Origin: an uncultured Burkholderiales bacterium
GTDB lineage: Bacteria; Pseudomonadota; Gammaproteobacteria; Burkholderiales; Burkholderiaceae_C
DNA: 64,000 bases
NCBI GenBank assembly: GCA_943908475.1
Contig: CALTTG010000016.1
Span: 10,927 to 74,926 of the forward strand
Reading direction: 5' to 3'
The translations under genes and the position numbers were made by a program. The notes under the pieces were generated by a model. It saw only the letters and a program-made list of their open reading frames with translations, made no database searches and had not been told where the DNA came from. Below are positions 28,094-37,193 of this stretch, piece by piece. The stretch's first letter is position 1; every line of letters begins with the position of its first letter.

Positions 28094-28678
28094 ATGACAC
28101 GCTCACACCTTCCCTCGACACCGGCCGCATCGACCCCCTCTTCGGCGATGCCTGACCTTGCGCGTCGGGGCCTGACCGCCGCGACAGCCCTCGTGGGGCT
28201 GGGAGGCGGGCTGTGGTGGTCCATGCGCTCGGCCGAAGCGGCCAGTGACCTGCCCAAGAACTTTTGGCAAGAACGGTTTGACAGCCTCTCGGGCCCGCCC
28301 GTGGCGCTGTCGGCATTCCAGGGCAAGCCTCTGCTGATCAATTTCTGGGCGACGTGGTGCCCCCCCTGCGTCAAGGAAATTCCAGACATCAACCAACTTC
28401 ACGATGCGCAAAAAGCCCTGGGGTCCAAAGGGTGTCAAGTGCTCGGGCTGGCGGTCGATGGCCCCACGCCCGTGCGGGAGTTCCTGAAGAAAACGCCGGT
28501 TCGTTATCCACTCGGGCTGGCGGGCTTTGGGGGCAGCGAGCTCGCGCAAGCCTTGGGCAACACCGTGGGAGGCTTGCCGTTCACGGTGCTGATCGACGCC
28601 CAGGGCCGCGTGCGGCAACGTAAAATGGGGGCCACGACCTTGAAAGAAATGCAAGGTTGGATCAAGGCGCTGGGCTGA
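28094..28678 (+). CDS. TlpA/ResA-like membrane-anchored thiol-disulfide oxidoreductase
   Basis: A thioredoxin-fold protein of 194 residues, anchored by an N-terminal hydrophobic segment (about 20-42, TAATALVGLGGGLWW) with the redox domain in the periplasm. The catalytic motif WCPPC sits in INFWATWCPPCVKEIPD, and the cis-proline loop is GGLPFTVLID. Its likely role is reducing disulfides during cytochrome c maturation or other envelope thiol chemistry. ATG 28094 is preferred because AGGAT lies eight bases before it; upstream CTG or other starts at 28070 would be unusual. It is the last gene before aroQ, with a 148-base gap that contains no clear gene. Confidence 0.85.
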   Translation: MTRSHLPSTPAASTPSSAMPDLARRGLTAATALVGLGGGLWWSMRSAEAASDLPKNFWQERFDSLSGPPVALSAFQGKPLLINFWATWCPPCVKEIPDINQLHDAQKALGSKGCQVLGLAVDGPTPVREFLKKTPVRYPLGLAGFGGSELAQALGNTVGGLPFTVLIDAQGRVRQRKMGATTLKEMQGWIKALG

Positions 28679-28826
28679 TCCAGATCAGGCACGCGCATTA
28701 AGAAGTGCTCGATTTCTGCACTCATTTGCGCTTAAACTCGGCGTTCTTTCATTTTCTTGGTCACCCGACCCGGCACCGCAGCGGCCTGAACCGCCCTGCG
28801 CCAGCCCCGGACCTGGCCAACGACGC

Positions 28827-29282
28827 ATGCAGATCCTCGTTCTTCATGGCCCCAATCTGAACCTGCTCGGCACCCGTGAACCTCAGGTTTACGGCTCGAC
28901 CACCCTGGAGCAGATCAACACGGCCCTCACGGCTCAGGCATCCCAACGCGGCGCCAGCTTGAGTGCCTTTCAGAGCAACCATGAAGGCGTGCTGATCGAC
29001 CGTGTCCATGCGGCTCGGACCGACGGCACCCAATTCATCGTCATCAACCCCGGCGCCTTCACCCACACCAGCGTGGCCTTGCGCGACGCCTTGGCCGGGG
29101 TGGCGATTCCTTTCATAGAAGTGCACCTGTCCAACGTGCACCGACGTGAACCCTTCCGCCACCACTCCTATTTTTCCGATCTCGCCGAAGGCGTGATCGT
29201 GGGCCTCGGCACCAAGGGCTATCAGCTTGCCCTGGATGCCGCCCTGGACCGACTGGTCGCCAGCGGTCAGCCACAGGCCTGA
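28827..29282 (+). CDS. aroQ: 3-dehydroquinate dehydratase, type II
   Basis: Catalyses the third step of the shikimate pathway, 3-dehydroquinate to 3-dehydroshikimate. The 151-residue length is standard for the dodecameric type II enzyme. Visible family motifs are HGPNLNLLGTREPQVYG with the catalytic Tyr, the NHEGVLIDRVH segment, INPGAFTHTSVALRDAL and EVHLSNVHRREPFRHHSY. It lies 60 bases upstream of accB, a gene order common in proteobacteria. The 148-base region ahead of it holds a weak AGTGC/GCACT repeat but no clear promoter that I can defend. Confidence 0.96.
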   Translation: MQILVLHGPNLNLLGTREPQVYGSTTLEQINTALTAQASQRGASLSAFQSNHEGVLIDRVHAARTDGTQFIVINPGAFTHTSVALRDALAGVAIPFIEVHLSNVHRREPFRHHSYFSDLAEGVIVGLGTKGYQLALDAALDRLVASGQPQA

Positions 29283-29342
29283 CTCCCCCACATCCAAAGC
29301 AGTACTGCGGGGCACAACCCTGCTTCATCTGGAGATCCCACC

Positions 29343-29804
29343 ATGGACTTGCGCAAACTCAAAACCCTGATCGACCTCGTTTCGGAATCGAACGTCTCCG
29401 AACTCGAAATCACCGAGGCTGATGGCAAGGTGCGCATCGTCAAGGCCGGTGCCGCCCCCGTGGTCTACACCCAGACCGTGGCCGCGCCCGCCGCCCCCGT
29501 GGCTGCCGCACCCAGCCCCGCACCGGCCGTGGCGGCTGCGGCGCCAATTGTCGAAGAACCCGTTGACGCCGGTCATGCCGTGAAGTCGCCCATGGTGGGC
29601 ACGTTCTACCGCGCGGCCAGCCCCGGCGCCAAGGCCTTTGCCGAAGTCGGTGACACCGTCAAGGCCGGCCAGGCCGTCTGCATCATCGAAGCCATGAAGA
29701 TCATGAACGAGATCGAAGCCGACAAAGACGGCGTGGTCACGAAGATCCTGATCGAAAACGGCCAACCCGTCGAGTACGGCCAGCCCCTGCTGATCATTGA
29801 ATAA
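29343..29804 (+). CDS. accB: Biotin carboxyl carrier protein of acetyl-CoA carboxylase
   Basis: Carries biotin between the carboxylase and carboxyltransferase parts of acetyl-CoA carboxylase, the first step of fatty-acid synthesis. 153 residues: an N-terminal helix pair, a long Ala/Pro-rich linker (about 45-70) and the C-terminal biotinyl domain (about 76-153). The biotinylated lysine is in EAMKIMNE, and the thumb region around FYRAASPG is present. A good Shine-Dalgarno, GGAGA, lies at 29331-29335. accC follows after 13 bases, so the two are one transcript. Confidence 0.97.
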   Translation: MDLRKLKTLIDLVSESNVSELEITEADGKVRIVKAGAAPVVYTQTVAAPAAPVAAAPSPAPAVAAAAPIVEEPVDAGHAVKSPMVGTFYRAASPGAKAFAEVGDTVKAGQAVCIIEAMKIMNEIEADKDGVVTKILIENGQPVEYGQPLLIIE

Positions 29805-29817
29805 GGCGCAGCACGCC

Positions 29818-31167
29818 ATGTTCAAAAAAATCCTGATCGCCAACCGCGGCGAAATTACCCTGCGCATCCAGCGCGCCTGTCGCGAGATGGGCATCCAATC
29901 CGTGGTGGTCTACTCCGAAGCCGACCGCGAAGCCAAGTACGTCAAGCTGGCCGACGAGGCCGTGTGCATCGGCCCTGCGGCCTCGGCGCAGAGCTACTTG
30001 CACATGCCGGCCATCATCTCGGCCGCCGAAGTGACCGATGCCGAAGCCATTCACCCTGGCTACGGCTTCTTGTCGGAAAACGCCGACTTCGCCGAACGCG
30101 TGCAGTCGTCGGGGTTCACGTTCATCGGCCCGACGCCCGAGAGCATCCGCATCATGGGCGACAAGGTCTCGGCCAAGCAGGCCATGATCAAGTCCGGCGT
30201 GCCCTGTGTGCCCGGCTCGGAAGGCGCCCTGCCCGACGACCCCAAAGAGATCATCAAGATTGCCCGCTCGGTGGGCTATCCGGTCATCATCAAGGCCGCT
30301 GGCGGTGGCGGTGGACGCGGCATGCGTGTGGTGCACACCGAAGCGGCCCTGATCCACGCCGTGCAGACGACCAAGGCGGAAGCCGGTGCCGCGTTCGGCA
30401 ACCCCGAGGTGTACATGGAGAAGTTCCTCCAGCACCCGCGCCACATCGAGATCCAGGTCATGGCCGACACGCACCGCAACGCGGTGTGGCTGGGTGAGCG
30501 CGACTGCTCCATGCAACGCCGCCACCAGAAAATCATCGAAGAAGCCCCGGCACCCGGCATCCCTCGCCGCGTCATCGAAAAGATCGGTGACCGCTGCGCC
30601 GCCGCGTGCAAGAAGATCGGCTACCGCGGAGCGGGCACGTTCGAGTTCCTCTACGAAAACGGCGAGTTCTACTTCATCGAGATGAACACCCGTGTGCAGG
30701 TGGAACACCCGGTGACCGAACTGGTCAGCGGCATCGACATCGTGCAGATGCAGATTCGCGTGGCCGCCGGTGAAAAGCTGCCCTTCACGCAACGCCAGAT
30801 CGAAATGCGCGGGCACTCCATCGAGTGCCGCATCAACGCGGAAGATCCGGTCAAGTTCATCCCCTCGCCAGGCCGCATCACCATGTGGCACCCCCCGGGT
30901 GGCCCTGGCGTGCGGGTCGATTCGCACGTCTACACCAACTACTTCGTGCCGCCCAACTACGACTCCATGATCGGCAAGATCATCGTGCACGGCGACACCC
31001 GCGATCAGGCCTTGGCCCGCATGCGCACGGCCCTGTCGGAAACGGTGGTGGAAGGCATTCAGACCAACATCCCCCTGCACCGCGAGCTGATGGTGGACGC
31101 CAAGTTCGTGCAAGGCGGCACCGACATTCACTACCTCGAAGGCTGGATGGCCGCGCGCAAGCGCTGA
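29818..31167 (+). CDS. accC: Biotin carboxylase subunit of acetyl-CoA carboxylase
   Basis: ATP-grasp enzyme that carboxylates the biotin on AccB using bicarbonate. The 449-residue length matches the family. ILIANRGEI at the N-terminus, the glycine-rich ATP loop AGGGGGRGMRVV, the RDCSMQRRHQKIIEE segment, the metal-binding EMNTRVQVEHPVTE and the RINAEDP region are all present. ATG 29818 (MFKKIL) is the family start; an in-frame ATG at 29797 lies within the end of accB. prmA follows after 14 bases, as often seen in betaproteobacteria. Confidence 0.97.
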   Translation: MFKKILIANRGEITLRIQRACREMGIQSVVVYSEADREAKYVKLADEAVCIGPAASAQSYLHMPAIISAAEVTDAEAIHPGYGFLSENADFAERVQSSGFTFIGPTPESIRIMGDKVSAKQAMIKSGVPCVPGSEGALPDDPKEIIKIARSVGYPVIIKAAGGGGGRGMRVVHTEAALIHAVQTTKAEAGAAFGNPEVYMEKFLQHPRHIEIQVMADTHRNAVWLGERDCSMQRRHQKIIEEAPAPGIPRRVIEKIGDRCAAACKKIGYRGAGTFEFLYENGEFYFIEMNTRVQVEHPVTELVSGIDIVQMQIRVAAGEKLPFTQRQIEMRGHSIECRINAEDPVKFIPSPGRITMWHPPGGPGVRVDSHVYTNYFVPPNYDSMIGKIIVHGDTRDQALARMRTALSETVVEGIQTNIPLHRELMVDAKFVQGGTDIHYLEGWMAARKR

Positions 31168-31181
31168 CCGCCGGGCGACCC

Positions 31182-32117
31182 ATGCTGTTTGAACTCACTT
31201 TGCTGGCCAAAGAGGCCGAAGTCGAAATCCTGAGCGATGCGCTCATGGAGATCGAGGCCTTGTCGGTGTCGGTGGAAGACGCCGACGCCGACACCGAGCA
31301 CGAAGAGGCCCTGTGGGGTGAGCCGGGCATGCCGGTCGCGCGTGAAGCTTGGCAACGCTCGACCCTCAAGAGCTTGTTCCCCAGCGAAGCCGCAGCGCTG
31401 GAGGCCGCCACCCTGGTGCTGGCCCAAGACTGGGCCGAAGACATTCACGTGCAAGGCATCCAGCCTGTGGGTGAGCAGGATTGGGTTCGACTGACCCAGT
31501 CGCAATTCCAGCCCGTGCCCATCACCGACCAGTTCTGGATCGTGCCCACCTGGCACGACGTCCCGGCAGGTGCGACCGTGGCCATGCGCCTGGATCCCGG
31601 CTTGGCCTTCGGCACCGGCACCCACCCCACCACCCGCATGTGCCTGAAGTGGCTGGCGCTGAATGCGCCGGCCTACCAGGGACAAACGGTGCTGGACTAC
31701 GGCTGTGGCTCAGGCATTTTGGCCATTGGGGCCCTGATGCACGGCGCCGCGTCGGCCGATGCGGTCGACATCGACCCGGCTGCCGTGGAAGCCACCTTGG
31801 CCAACGCAGAGGCCAACGTGGCCCCGCTGAAAAATGCGCAAGGCGAACTGCCCCTGCAGGTCGGCCTGCCCGAACTGGTGGGTGAGGCCCAAGGCCGCTA
31901 CCCCGTCGTCTTGGCCAACATCCTGGCCACGCCCTTGAAAATGCTGGCGCCGCTGCTGGCCGGTCACGTGGCGCCGGGTGGGCATCTGGTGCTGGCCGGC
32001 ATTCTGGCGCGCCAGGAAGACGAACTCAAAGCCGCCTACGCCGGGGTGGGCCTGACGCTGCAAGTGGCCAACCAAGAAGACGGCTGGATCCTGATGACGG
32101 CCCGTCGGGCCGACTGA
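31182..32117 (+). CDS. prmA: Ribosomal protein L11 methyltransferase
   Basis: A SAM-dependent methyltransferase that trimethylates ribosomal protein L11. 311 residues. The N-terminal L11-recognition domain (about 1-110) is followed by the Rossmann methyltransferase domain with DPGLAFGTGTHPTTRMCL, VLDYGCGSGILAIGAL and the NILATPLKMLAPLL motif. Start is at ATG 31182, since the long upstream frame extension inside accC has no family similarity. It lies downstream of accC and upstream of a DUF3426 protein, a conserved Burkholderiales arrangement. Confidence 0.95.
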   Translation: MLFELTLLAKEAEVEILSDALMEIEALSVSVEDADADTEHEEALWGEPGMPVAREAWQRSTLKSLFPSEAAALEAATLVLAQDWAEDIHVQGIQPVGEQDWVRLTQSQFQPVPITDQFWIVPTWHDVPAGATVAMRLDPGLAFGTGTHPTTRMCLKWLALNAPAYQGQTVLDYGCGSGILAIGALMHGAASADAVDIDPAAVEATLANAEANVAPLKNAQGELPLQVGLPELVGEAQGRYPVVLANILATPLKMLAPLLAGHVAPGGHLVLAGILARQEDELKAAYAGVGLTLQVANQEDGWILMTARRAD

Positions 32118-32176
32118 CCACACTCAGTTGCACCCGGCCAACGAAATGGCCGAAATCGATGGCATAAACGCGTGTC

Positions 32177-33625
32177 ATGAGCCTGGCCACCCGATGCACC
32201 CACTGCGGCACGATCTTCAAGGTCGTGCAAGACCAACTCAAGGTCTCTGAGGGCTGGGTGCGCTGTGGCCGCTGCCATGAAGTGTTCAACGCCCTGGAGG
32301 GCCTCTTCGACCTGGAGCGCGAAGCCCCTCCGGCTCGGCCACCGGCCATGCCGCCCGCTGCCGCGTCCGTGGTCGAACCCACGACGCCTGTCGAGGCACC
32401 GGCACCTGCTGCCCCGGTGTGGTCCGAGCCCCCGATGGCCCCCGAACCGGCCCACCCCGGTGTCACGCATTTCGACCTGGACCTGCCGCCAACGGCCAGC
32501 CAGCCTCAGCCCTTCGACGGCCGGGCGCTCACACCAAACAGTGACCGGGAGGCAAACGCTGACCTCGCGTTGCCAGAAACCAGCGAAGCCGATGCCCTGG
32601 AATCTCGCTACCTGCTGCCCAAGGAAGACGCCCCCCTTCGCAAGAAGCGGCGCCGGCGTGGCCCTGAGTTCGCCGATGCCGAATTCCCAGACGACCTCTC
32701 TGACCCGTCGGAATGGGCCGATGCATGGCAAAGTGAGTTCGACGAGCGCACGGACACCGACGAGGCCCCGCTGGTGGCTAACCCAGAGCATCGACCGTCG
32801 TCGACCACGGCGGACGATGTGGCGAGCGGGCGCCGAACAACCGGTTCAGAGGTTGAGCACACCGAGCCATCGACCGCGCCCCTGGCCGCCCCCGCGTCGC
32901 CCACACCGGGCCTCATGACACCCGCGCCCCGGCCGGCCATGGCGGTCACGGCGCCCTCGCCCCTCGAAGACGATTTCCAGCCCGAGGTGGCCCTTCCGCC
33001 GCCGAGCCAGCGCAAAGGCAAGCCGGGCACCCGTGGGCGGCCGCCCCAGGCAGACTCCCCGGAGTTCATTCGACAAGCCGAGCGCAAGGCCATCTGGCGT
33101 CACCCCGTCATGGTGGGCGTCTTGGCGGTGCTCAGCATGGTGCTCACGCTCAGCCTCGCGCTGCAAGCGGCTCATCACTGGCGCGATCAATTGGCGGCGC
33201 GCCAACCGGCGCTGGCCCCGGTGCTGGCTCAGTGGTGCGGTCTGGTGGGATGCCAGCTGCAACCTCCGATGCAACTGCAGCAGTTGCAAGTCGACAGCAT
33301 CCAGCTGGTGCGAACGGCCTCTGAAGGCCCCGACAGCTACCGCCTGACGGCCATCGTGCACAACAGTGCCGACATCGGCCTGAAATGGCCGCTGCTCGAC
33401 CTCACCTTGACCGACCCCAACGGGGCTGTGCTGGCACGCCGCCTCTTCAACGTTCAAGACGCTCGCTTGGTGCCGCCCGTCGAGAGCACCCCAAACACGC
33501 GTCCACGCGGCGACCAGCGTGTGCCCCACGCAGTGCCCCCCAGCAGCCAAACCACCATCCAGTGGCAGCTGCGCGCGCCCGACCTCAAGCTCGCTGGCTA
33601 CACTGCAGAGCTTTTCTACCCTTGA
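32177..33625 (+). CDS. Zinc-ribbon and DUF3426 domain membrane protein
   Basis: A 482-residue protein with a cytoplasmic N-terminal MJ0042-type zinc ribbon (CTHCGTIFKV and CGRCHEVFNAL, four cysteines). A long low-complexity Pro/Ala-rich and acidic linker (about 50-300) is followed by one membrane helix (about 310-330) and a C-terminal periplasmic DUF3426 domain. The domain arrangement is widespread in betaproteobacteria downstream of prmA, but its function is not established. The start ATG 32177 gives the cysteine ribbon directly at the N-terminus. It is followed closely by the PfkB kinase gene. Confidence 0.83.
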   Translation: MSLATRCTHCGTIFKVVQDQLKVSEGWVRCGRCHEVFNALEGLFDLEREAPPARPPAMPPAAASVVEPTTPVEAPAPAAPVWSEPPMAPEPAHPGVTHFDLDLPPTASQPQPFDGRALTPNSDREANADLALPETSEADALESRYLLPKEDAPLRKKRRRRGPEFADAEFPDDLSDPSEWADAWQSEFDERTDTDEAPLVANPEHRPSSTTADDVASGRRTTGSEVEHTEPSTAPLAAPASPTPGLMTPAPRPAMAVTAPSPLEDDFQPEVALPPPSQRKGKPGTRGRPPQADSPEFIRQAERKAIWRHPVMVGVLAVLSMVLTLSLALQAAHHWRDQLAARQPALAPVLAQWCGLVGCQLQPPMQLQQLQVDSIQLVRTASEGPDSYRLTAIVHNSADIGLKWPLLDLTLTDPNGAVLARRLFNVQDARLVPPVESTPNTRPRGDQRVPHAVPPSSQTTIQWQLRAPDLKLAGYTAELFYP

Positions 33626-33647
33626 TTTCCCTGAAACGGACACCGCC

Positions 33648-34556
33648 ATGGCCATCCTGATTTGCGGCTCGCTTGCCTTCGACACCATCACCCGTTTTGA
33701 AGGCCGCTTTGCCCAGCAAATCCTGCCTGAGCAGGTGCACATCCTGAACGTGTCCTTCCTGGTGCCTACCCTCAAGCGCGAGTTCGGGGGCTGTGCGGGC
33801 AACATCGCCTACAGCCTTCAACAATTGGGCGGCACCCCCCTGGTGATGGCCACGGTGGGCGCCGATGGGGCCGACTACCTGGCGCGCATGAACAGCTGGG
33901 GGGTGCCCCTGGACTTGGTCAAGACCGTCAGCGACAGCTACACCGCTCAGGCCATCATCATCACCGACAGCGACAACAACCAGATCACCGCCTTCCACCC
34001 AGGTGCCATGGGCTCGGCCCACACCCAGGCCGTGCCAGCACGCGACGACATCCAATTGGCCATCGTCGCCCCCGATGGCCGCGATGCCATGATCGAGCAC
34101 GCCGCCCAACTGGCCGCGGCGAAGATTCCCTTCGTGTTCGATCCGGGTCAGGGCCTGCCCATGTTCGACGGTGCCGACCTGCTGAAGTTCATCAACCAGG
34201 CCACCTGGGTCGCCGTCAACGACTACGAAGGCAAGATGCTGGCAGACCGCACGGGCCTGAGCTTGGCCGAGATCTCCCAGCGCCCCAACATCCAGGGCCT
34301 GATCGAGACCCTGGGCGGCGACGGCTGCCATGTGTACATCCAGGGCCAGAAAACCCATGTGGCGGGCGTTCAGGCCACGGCCGTGGTCGACCCCACCGGC
34401 TGCGGCGATGCCTTCCGAGGCGGCCTGCTCCACGGCCTGTCGCTGGGCTGGGACCTGGTCCGCGCCGTGACCCTGGCCAACCAGATCGGCGCCACCAAGA
34501 TCGCCGTGGCGGGGCCTCAGAACTACACCCTGGACCGCGCCCAACTGGGCCTTTGA
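33648..34556 (+). CDS. PfkB-family carbohydrate/nucleoside kinase
   Basis: A ribokinase-fold kinase of 302 residues. The first family signature is present (FGGCAGNIAYSLQQLGG) and so is the second (DPTGCGDAFRGGLLHG), whose Asp is the catalytic base. The Gly-Cys-Gly form instead of Gly-Ala-Gly is typical of adenosine-kinase-like members. ATG 33648 was chosen; the upstream frame overlaps the DUF3426 gene. The stop overlaps the next ATG as TGATG. The substrate may be adenosine or a sugar; sequence alone does not decide. Confidence 0.88.
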   Translation: MAILICGSLAFDTITRFEGRFAQQILPEQVHILNVSFLVPTLKREFGGCAGNIAYSLQQLGGTPLVMATVGADGADYLARMNSWGVPLDLVKTVSDSYTAQAIIITDSDNNQITAFHPGAMGSAHTQAVPARDDIQLAIVAPDGRDAMIEHAAQLAAAKIPFVFDPGQGLPMFDGADLLKFINQATWVAVNDYEGKMLADRTGLSLAEISQRPNIQGLIETLGGDGCHVYIQGQKTHVAGVQATAVVDPTGCGDAFRGGLLHGLSLGWDLVRAVTLANQIGATKIAVAGPQNYTLDRAQLGL

Positions 34557-35593
34557 TGCGCCGTTTGAAGGGCGGCAGGCCGAGCCTGCGAGAGAGATGG
34601 CTGCTCGGCATGGTCACTGCCCTGTCGATGGGCGTGAACCATGCCCAGGCCGCGCCACCCTCCGGCGAGCTCACCATGTTCACCTGGAACATGGAGTGGC
34701 TGATGACACCCGCCACACACGCCGAACTCTCATCGCGGTGCACGCGTCAGCAGCCCCGAAGCCACGAGCGCGCCCTGCCCTGCACACCGGGTCGCAAAAC
34801 GCCCCCACGGCGCACGGCCGACGACCTGCAAGCGCTGGCCCAAGCGGCGCAGGCGTTGCGTCAACGGCATCGCGCCGACGTGGTGGCCCTGCAAGAGGTC
34901 GATGGGCCTGCAGCGGCCCGGTTGGTGTTTCAACAGGGCTGGCAGGTCGACTGCTTTGAATCTCGCGCGCACCCGCAAAAAGTGGGGTTTGCCATTCGAG
35001 ACGGTGTGCCCTACCGGTGCCATGGCGAACTCAAGGCGCTGGACATCGACGGAGGCAGTCGGGCCGGCGCCGACATCACCTTGTGGCCGGGAACGCCCCG
35101 AGCAATTCGCCTGCTGAACGTTCACCTCAAAAGCGGCTGCTTCGACGGCAAACTCGACCGCAGTTTCGCGCCGTGCGGCAAGCTGCGCGAACAAGTGCCC
35201 GTGATCGAGCGGTGGATTGACGCACGCGTTCGAGAGGGGGCCGCTTTTGCCGTGCTGGGCGACTTCAACCGCCACCTCGACAAGGACGCCCGACAAGCCG
35301 CCGGTGACGACGAGTCAGCACCCTTGAGCGTGTTCCAGGCCTGGAGCGACAACACCCCGGTGGGCGCCACCTTGACGCGGGCCACCGATGGCGAACGCCA
35401 TGTGCCCTGTCATGCCCAGGACACCCACAGCCGCTACATCGACGATGTGCTGGTGAGCAGTCAACTCTTGAGCCAGGTCAGGGGCCTCAGATTTGTACGG
35501 CCCAACTGGCCTGAACTGTCCGGTGGCAAGACCGGCTGGCAGGGCCTGAAGCTGTCAGACCACTGCCCGGTGGGCATCACCTTGACGAGGTGA
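34556..35593 (+). CDS. Exported endonuclease/exonuclease/phosphatase-family protein
   Basis: A Mg-dependent phosphodiesterase-fold protein of 345 residues with an N-terminal export signal (about residues 12-32, ending HAQA). Catalytic motifs of the family are visible: FTWNMEWL, VVALQEVDG with the metal-binding Glu, LNVHLKSGC, VLGDFNRHLD and a C-terminal SDHCPVGI. It could act on nucleic acid, phospholipid or another phosphodiester in the periplasm or outside the cell. The ATG at 34556 overlaps the preceding stop. It is convergent with gpmA. Confidence 0.82.
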   Translation: MRRLKGGRPSLRERWLLGMVTALSMGVNHAQAAPPSGELTMFTWNMEWLMTPATHAELSSRCTRQQPRSHERALPCTPGRKTPPRRTADDLQALAQAAQALRQRHRADVVALQEVDGPAAARLVFQQGWQVDCFESRAHPQKVGFAIRDGVPYRCHGELKALDIDGGSRAGADITLWPGTPRAIRLLNVHLKSGCFDGKLDRSFAPCGKLREQVPVIERWIDARVREGAAFAVLGDFNRHLDKDARQAAGDDESAPLSVFQAWSDNTPVGATLTRATDGERHVPCHAQDTHSRYIDDVLVSSQLLSQVRGLRFVRPNWPELSGGKTGWQGLKLSDHCPVGITLTR

Positions 35594-35608
35594 GAGCCCT
35601 GTCGCAGA

Positions 35609-36352
35609 TCAGGCCTTGCCTTGCGTGGCCACTGCGGCGGCTGCCTTGGCGGCCGCTTCGGCGTCACCCAGGTAGTAGTGGCGGATCGGCTTGAGGTTTT
35701 CGTCAAGCTCATACACCAACGGGATGCCGTTGGGGATGTTGAGGCCGACGATGTCTTCGTCGCTGATGTTGTCCAGGTACTTGATCAGGGCGCGGATGGA
35801 GTTGCCATGTGCCGCCACGACGATGCGCTTGCCGGCCTTGATGGCAGGCGCCATCGATTCGTTCCAGAACGGCAGCACGCGCGCCACGGTGTCCTTCAGG
35901 CATTCCGTCAGGGGCACTTGCTCGGCGTCCAGCTTGGCGTAACGCACATCCTGGCGCTGACCGCGGGGATCGTTCGCATCCAGGGCGGGGGGCGGCGTGT
36001 CGTAGCTGCGGCGCCAGACCAGCACCTGCGCATCGCCATACTGCTTGGCCATGTCGGCCTTGTTCAGCCCCTGCAGCGAGCCGTAGTGACGCTCGTTGAG
36101 GCGCCAGTTCTTGACCACCGGCAACCAGGTGCGGTCCATCTGCTCCAGGGTCAGCCACAGGGTGTGGATGGCACGCTTGAGCACCGAGGTGTAGCACACG
36201 TCGAACTCATAGCCTTCGGCCTTGAGCAAACGGCCGGCGTTGCGGGCCTGTTCTTCGCCCGTGGGCGTCAGTTCCACGTCGGTCCAGCCGGTGAAACGAT
36301 TTTCGAGGTTCCAGGTCGATTCGCCGTGGCGGATCAGCACAAGCTTGTACAT
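35609..36352 (-). CDS. gpmA: 2,3-bisphosphoglycerate-dependent phosphoglycerate mutase
   Basis: Interconverts 3- and 2-phosphoglycerate in glycolysis. 247 residues, normal length. The histidine-phosphatase signature LIRHGESTWN contains the phosphohistidine, and RRSYDTPPP, RLNERHYGSLQG and VVAAHGNSIRAL are typical of the dPGM family. Start at ATG 36352. It is divergent from the rhodanese-like gene with a 97-base intergenic region. Confidence 0.97.
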   Translation of the reverse strand: MYKLVLIRHGESTWNLENRFTGWTDVELTPTGEEQARNAGRLLKAEGYEFDVCYTSVLKRAIHTLWLTLEQMDRTWLPVVKNWRLNERHYGSLQGLNKADMAKQYGDAQVLVWRRSYDTPPPALDANDPRGQRQDVRYAKLDAEQVPLTECLKDTVARVLPFWNESMAPAIKAGKRIVVAAHGNSIRALIKYLDNISDEDIVGLNIPNGIPLVYELDENLKPIRHYYLGDAEAAAKAAAAVATQGKA

Positions 36353-36413
36353 GGCAACAGGTCCGTGAGTGTGTGTATGCGGGAGCGCCTCAGCAGCGCC
36401 AGACCGGCGATTT

Positions 36414-36419
36414 TATAAT
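36414..36419 (+). promoter_or_regulatory. Perfect -10 hexamer upstream of the rhodanese-grxC genes
   Basis: TATAAT lies 30 bases upstream of the rhodanese start. A clear -35 hexamer at the correct distance is not obvious. It would drive the rhodanese and grxC genes. Confidence 0.45.
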
Positions 36420-36449
36420 CCCTGCTTTTGCATTCAGGATGCTTTTTCC

Positions 36450-36857
36450 ATGAGCTATTTGGCCGACAACTGGTACTGGATGGCCGCCGCAGCGGCTTCG
36501 GGCGGCGCGCTGCTGTGGCTGCAAGTCAAAGAAGGTGCTGGCGCGGGCCTCTCGCCTCAGCAGGCCGTCATGCTCATCAACCGCGAAAAAGCCGTGGTGA
36601 TCGACGTGTCTGACGCGGCCGTGTTCGCGCAAGGCCACCTGGCTGGCGCCAAAAACATCCCTGCCAACAGCCTGGGAGACGGCAAAGGCCTGCCCGGCAA
36701 GAAGCAGCAACCCATCCTGGTGGTGTCGCCCGATGGCAGCGCCGCTGTCAAAGCCGCCAACCAGATCAAGGCACAAGGCTACGAGAACGTCCAGGTGCTG
36801 GGCGGCGGCCTGAAGGCCTGGCGCACCGCCAACCTGCCCGTTCAAAAGAACGACTGA
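36450..36857 (+). CDS. Membrane-anchored rhodanese-like protein lacking the catalytic cysteine
   Basis: A 135-residue protein with an N-terminal membrane segment (about residues 6-25) and a rhodanese domain (about 35-130), resembling E. coli YibN, whose gene also precedes grxC. The usual active-site loop with Cys (VVYCxxGxRS type) reads ILVVSPDGSAA, so Ser93 replaces the cysteine and sulfurtransferase activity is unlikely. The start at ATG 36450 has AGGA 10 bases upstream; an in-frame GTG/ATG extension to 36369 crosses the promoter. It is co-directional with grxC and secB. Confidence 0.85.
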   Translation: MSYLADNWYWMAAAAASGGALLWLQVKEGAGAGLSPQQAVMLINREKAVVIDVSDAAVFAQGHLAGAKNIPANSLGDGKGLPGKKQQPILVVSPDGSAAVKAANQIKAQGYENVQVLGGGLKAWRTANLPVQKND

Positions 36858-36881
36858 GCACGCTCCACCCGAGGTTTCACC

Positions 36882-37139
36882 ATGCAACACGTCAAGATGT
36901 ACACCACGGCCGTGTGCCCCTACTGCATCCGGGCCAAGAACCTGCTGACACAACGCGGCGTTCAGACCATCGAAGAAATCCGCATCGACCAAGACGCCGA
37001 GCAGCGCGTGCACATGATGAACATCACCGGACGCCGGACGGTGCCGCAAATTTTCATCGGTGACACCCACGTGGGCGGCTGCGACGACCTGATGGCCCTG
37101 GACAGCGACGGCAAACTGCTGCCCCTGCTGCAAGGCTGA
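36882..37139 (+). CDS. grxC: Glutaredoxin 3
   Basis: A small cytoplasmic dithiol glutaredoxin of 85 residues that uses glutathione to reduce protein disulfides. The redox motif CPYC is in TTAVCPYCIRAKNLL. The cis-proline segment TVPQIFIGD and the GGCDDLMAL glutathione-binding region follow. It starts 24 bases after the rhodanese gene and precedes secB, the same order as in E. coli (yibN-grxC-secB-gpsA). Confidence 0.96.
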   Translation: MQHVKMYTTAVCPYCIRAKNLLTQRGVQTIEEIRIDQDAEQRVHMMNITGRRTVPQIFIGDTHVGGCDDLMALDSDGKLLPLLQG

Positions 37140-37193
37140 ACGACCGACGCCCCCCCTGCAAACCCTGGCGGCAGCCGCTCAAGAAGCGACATC

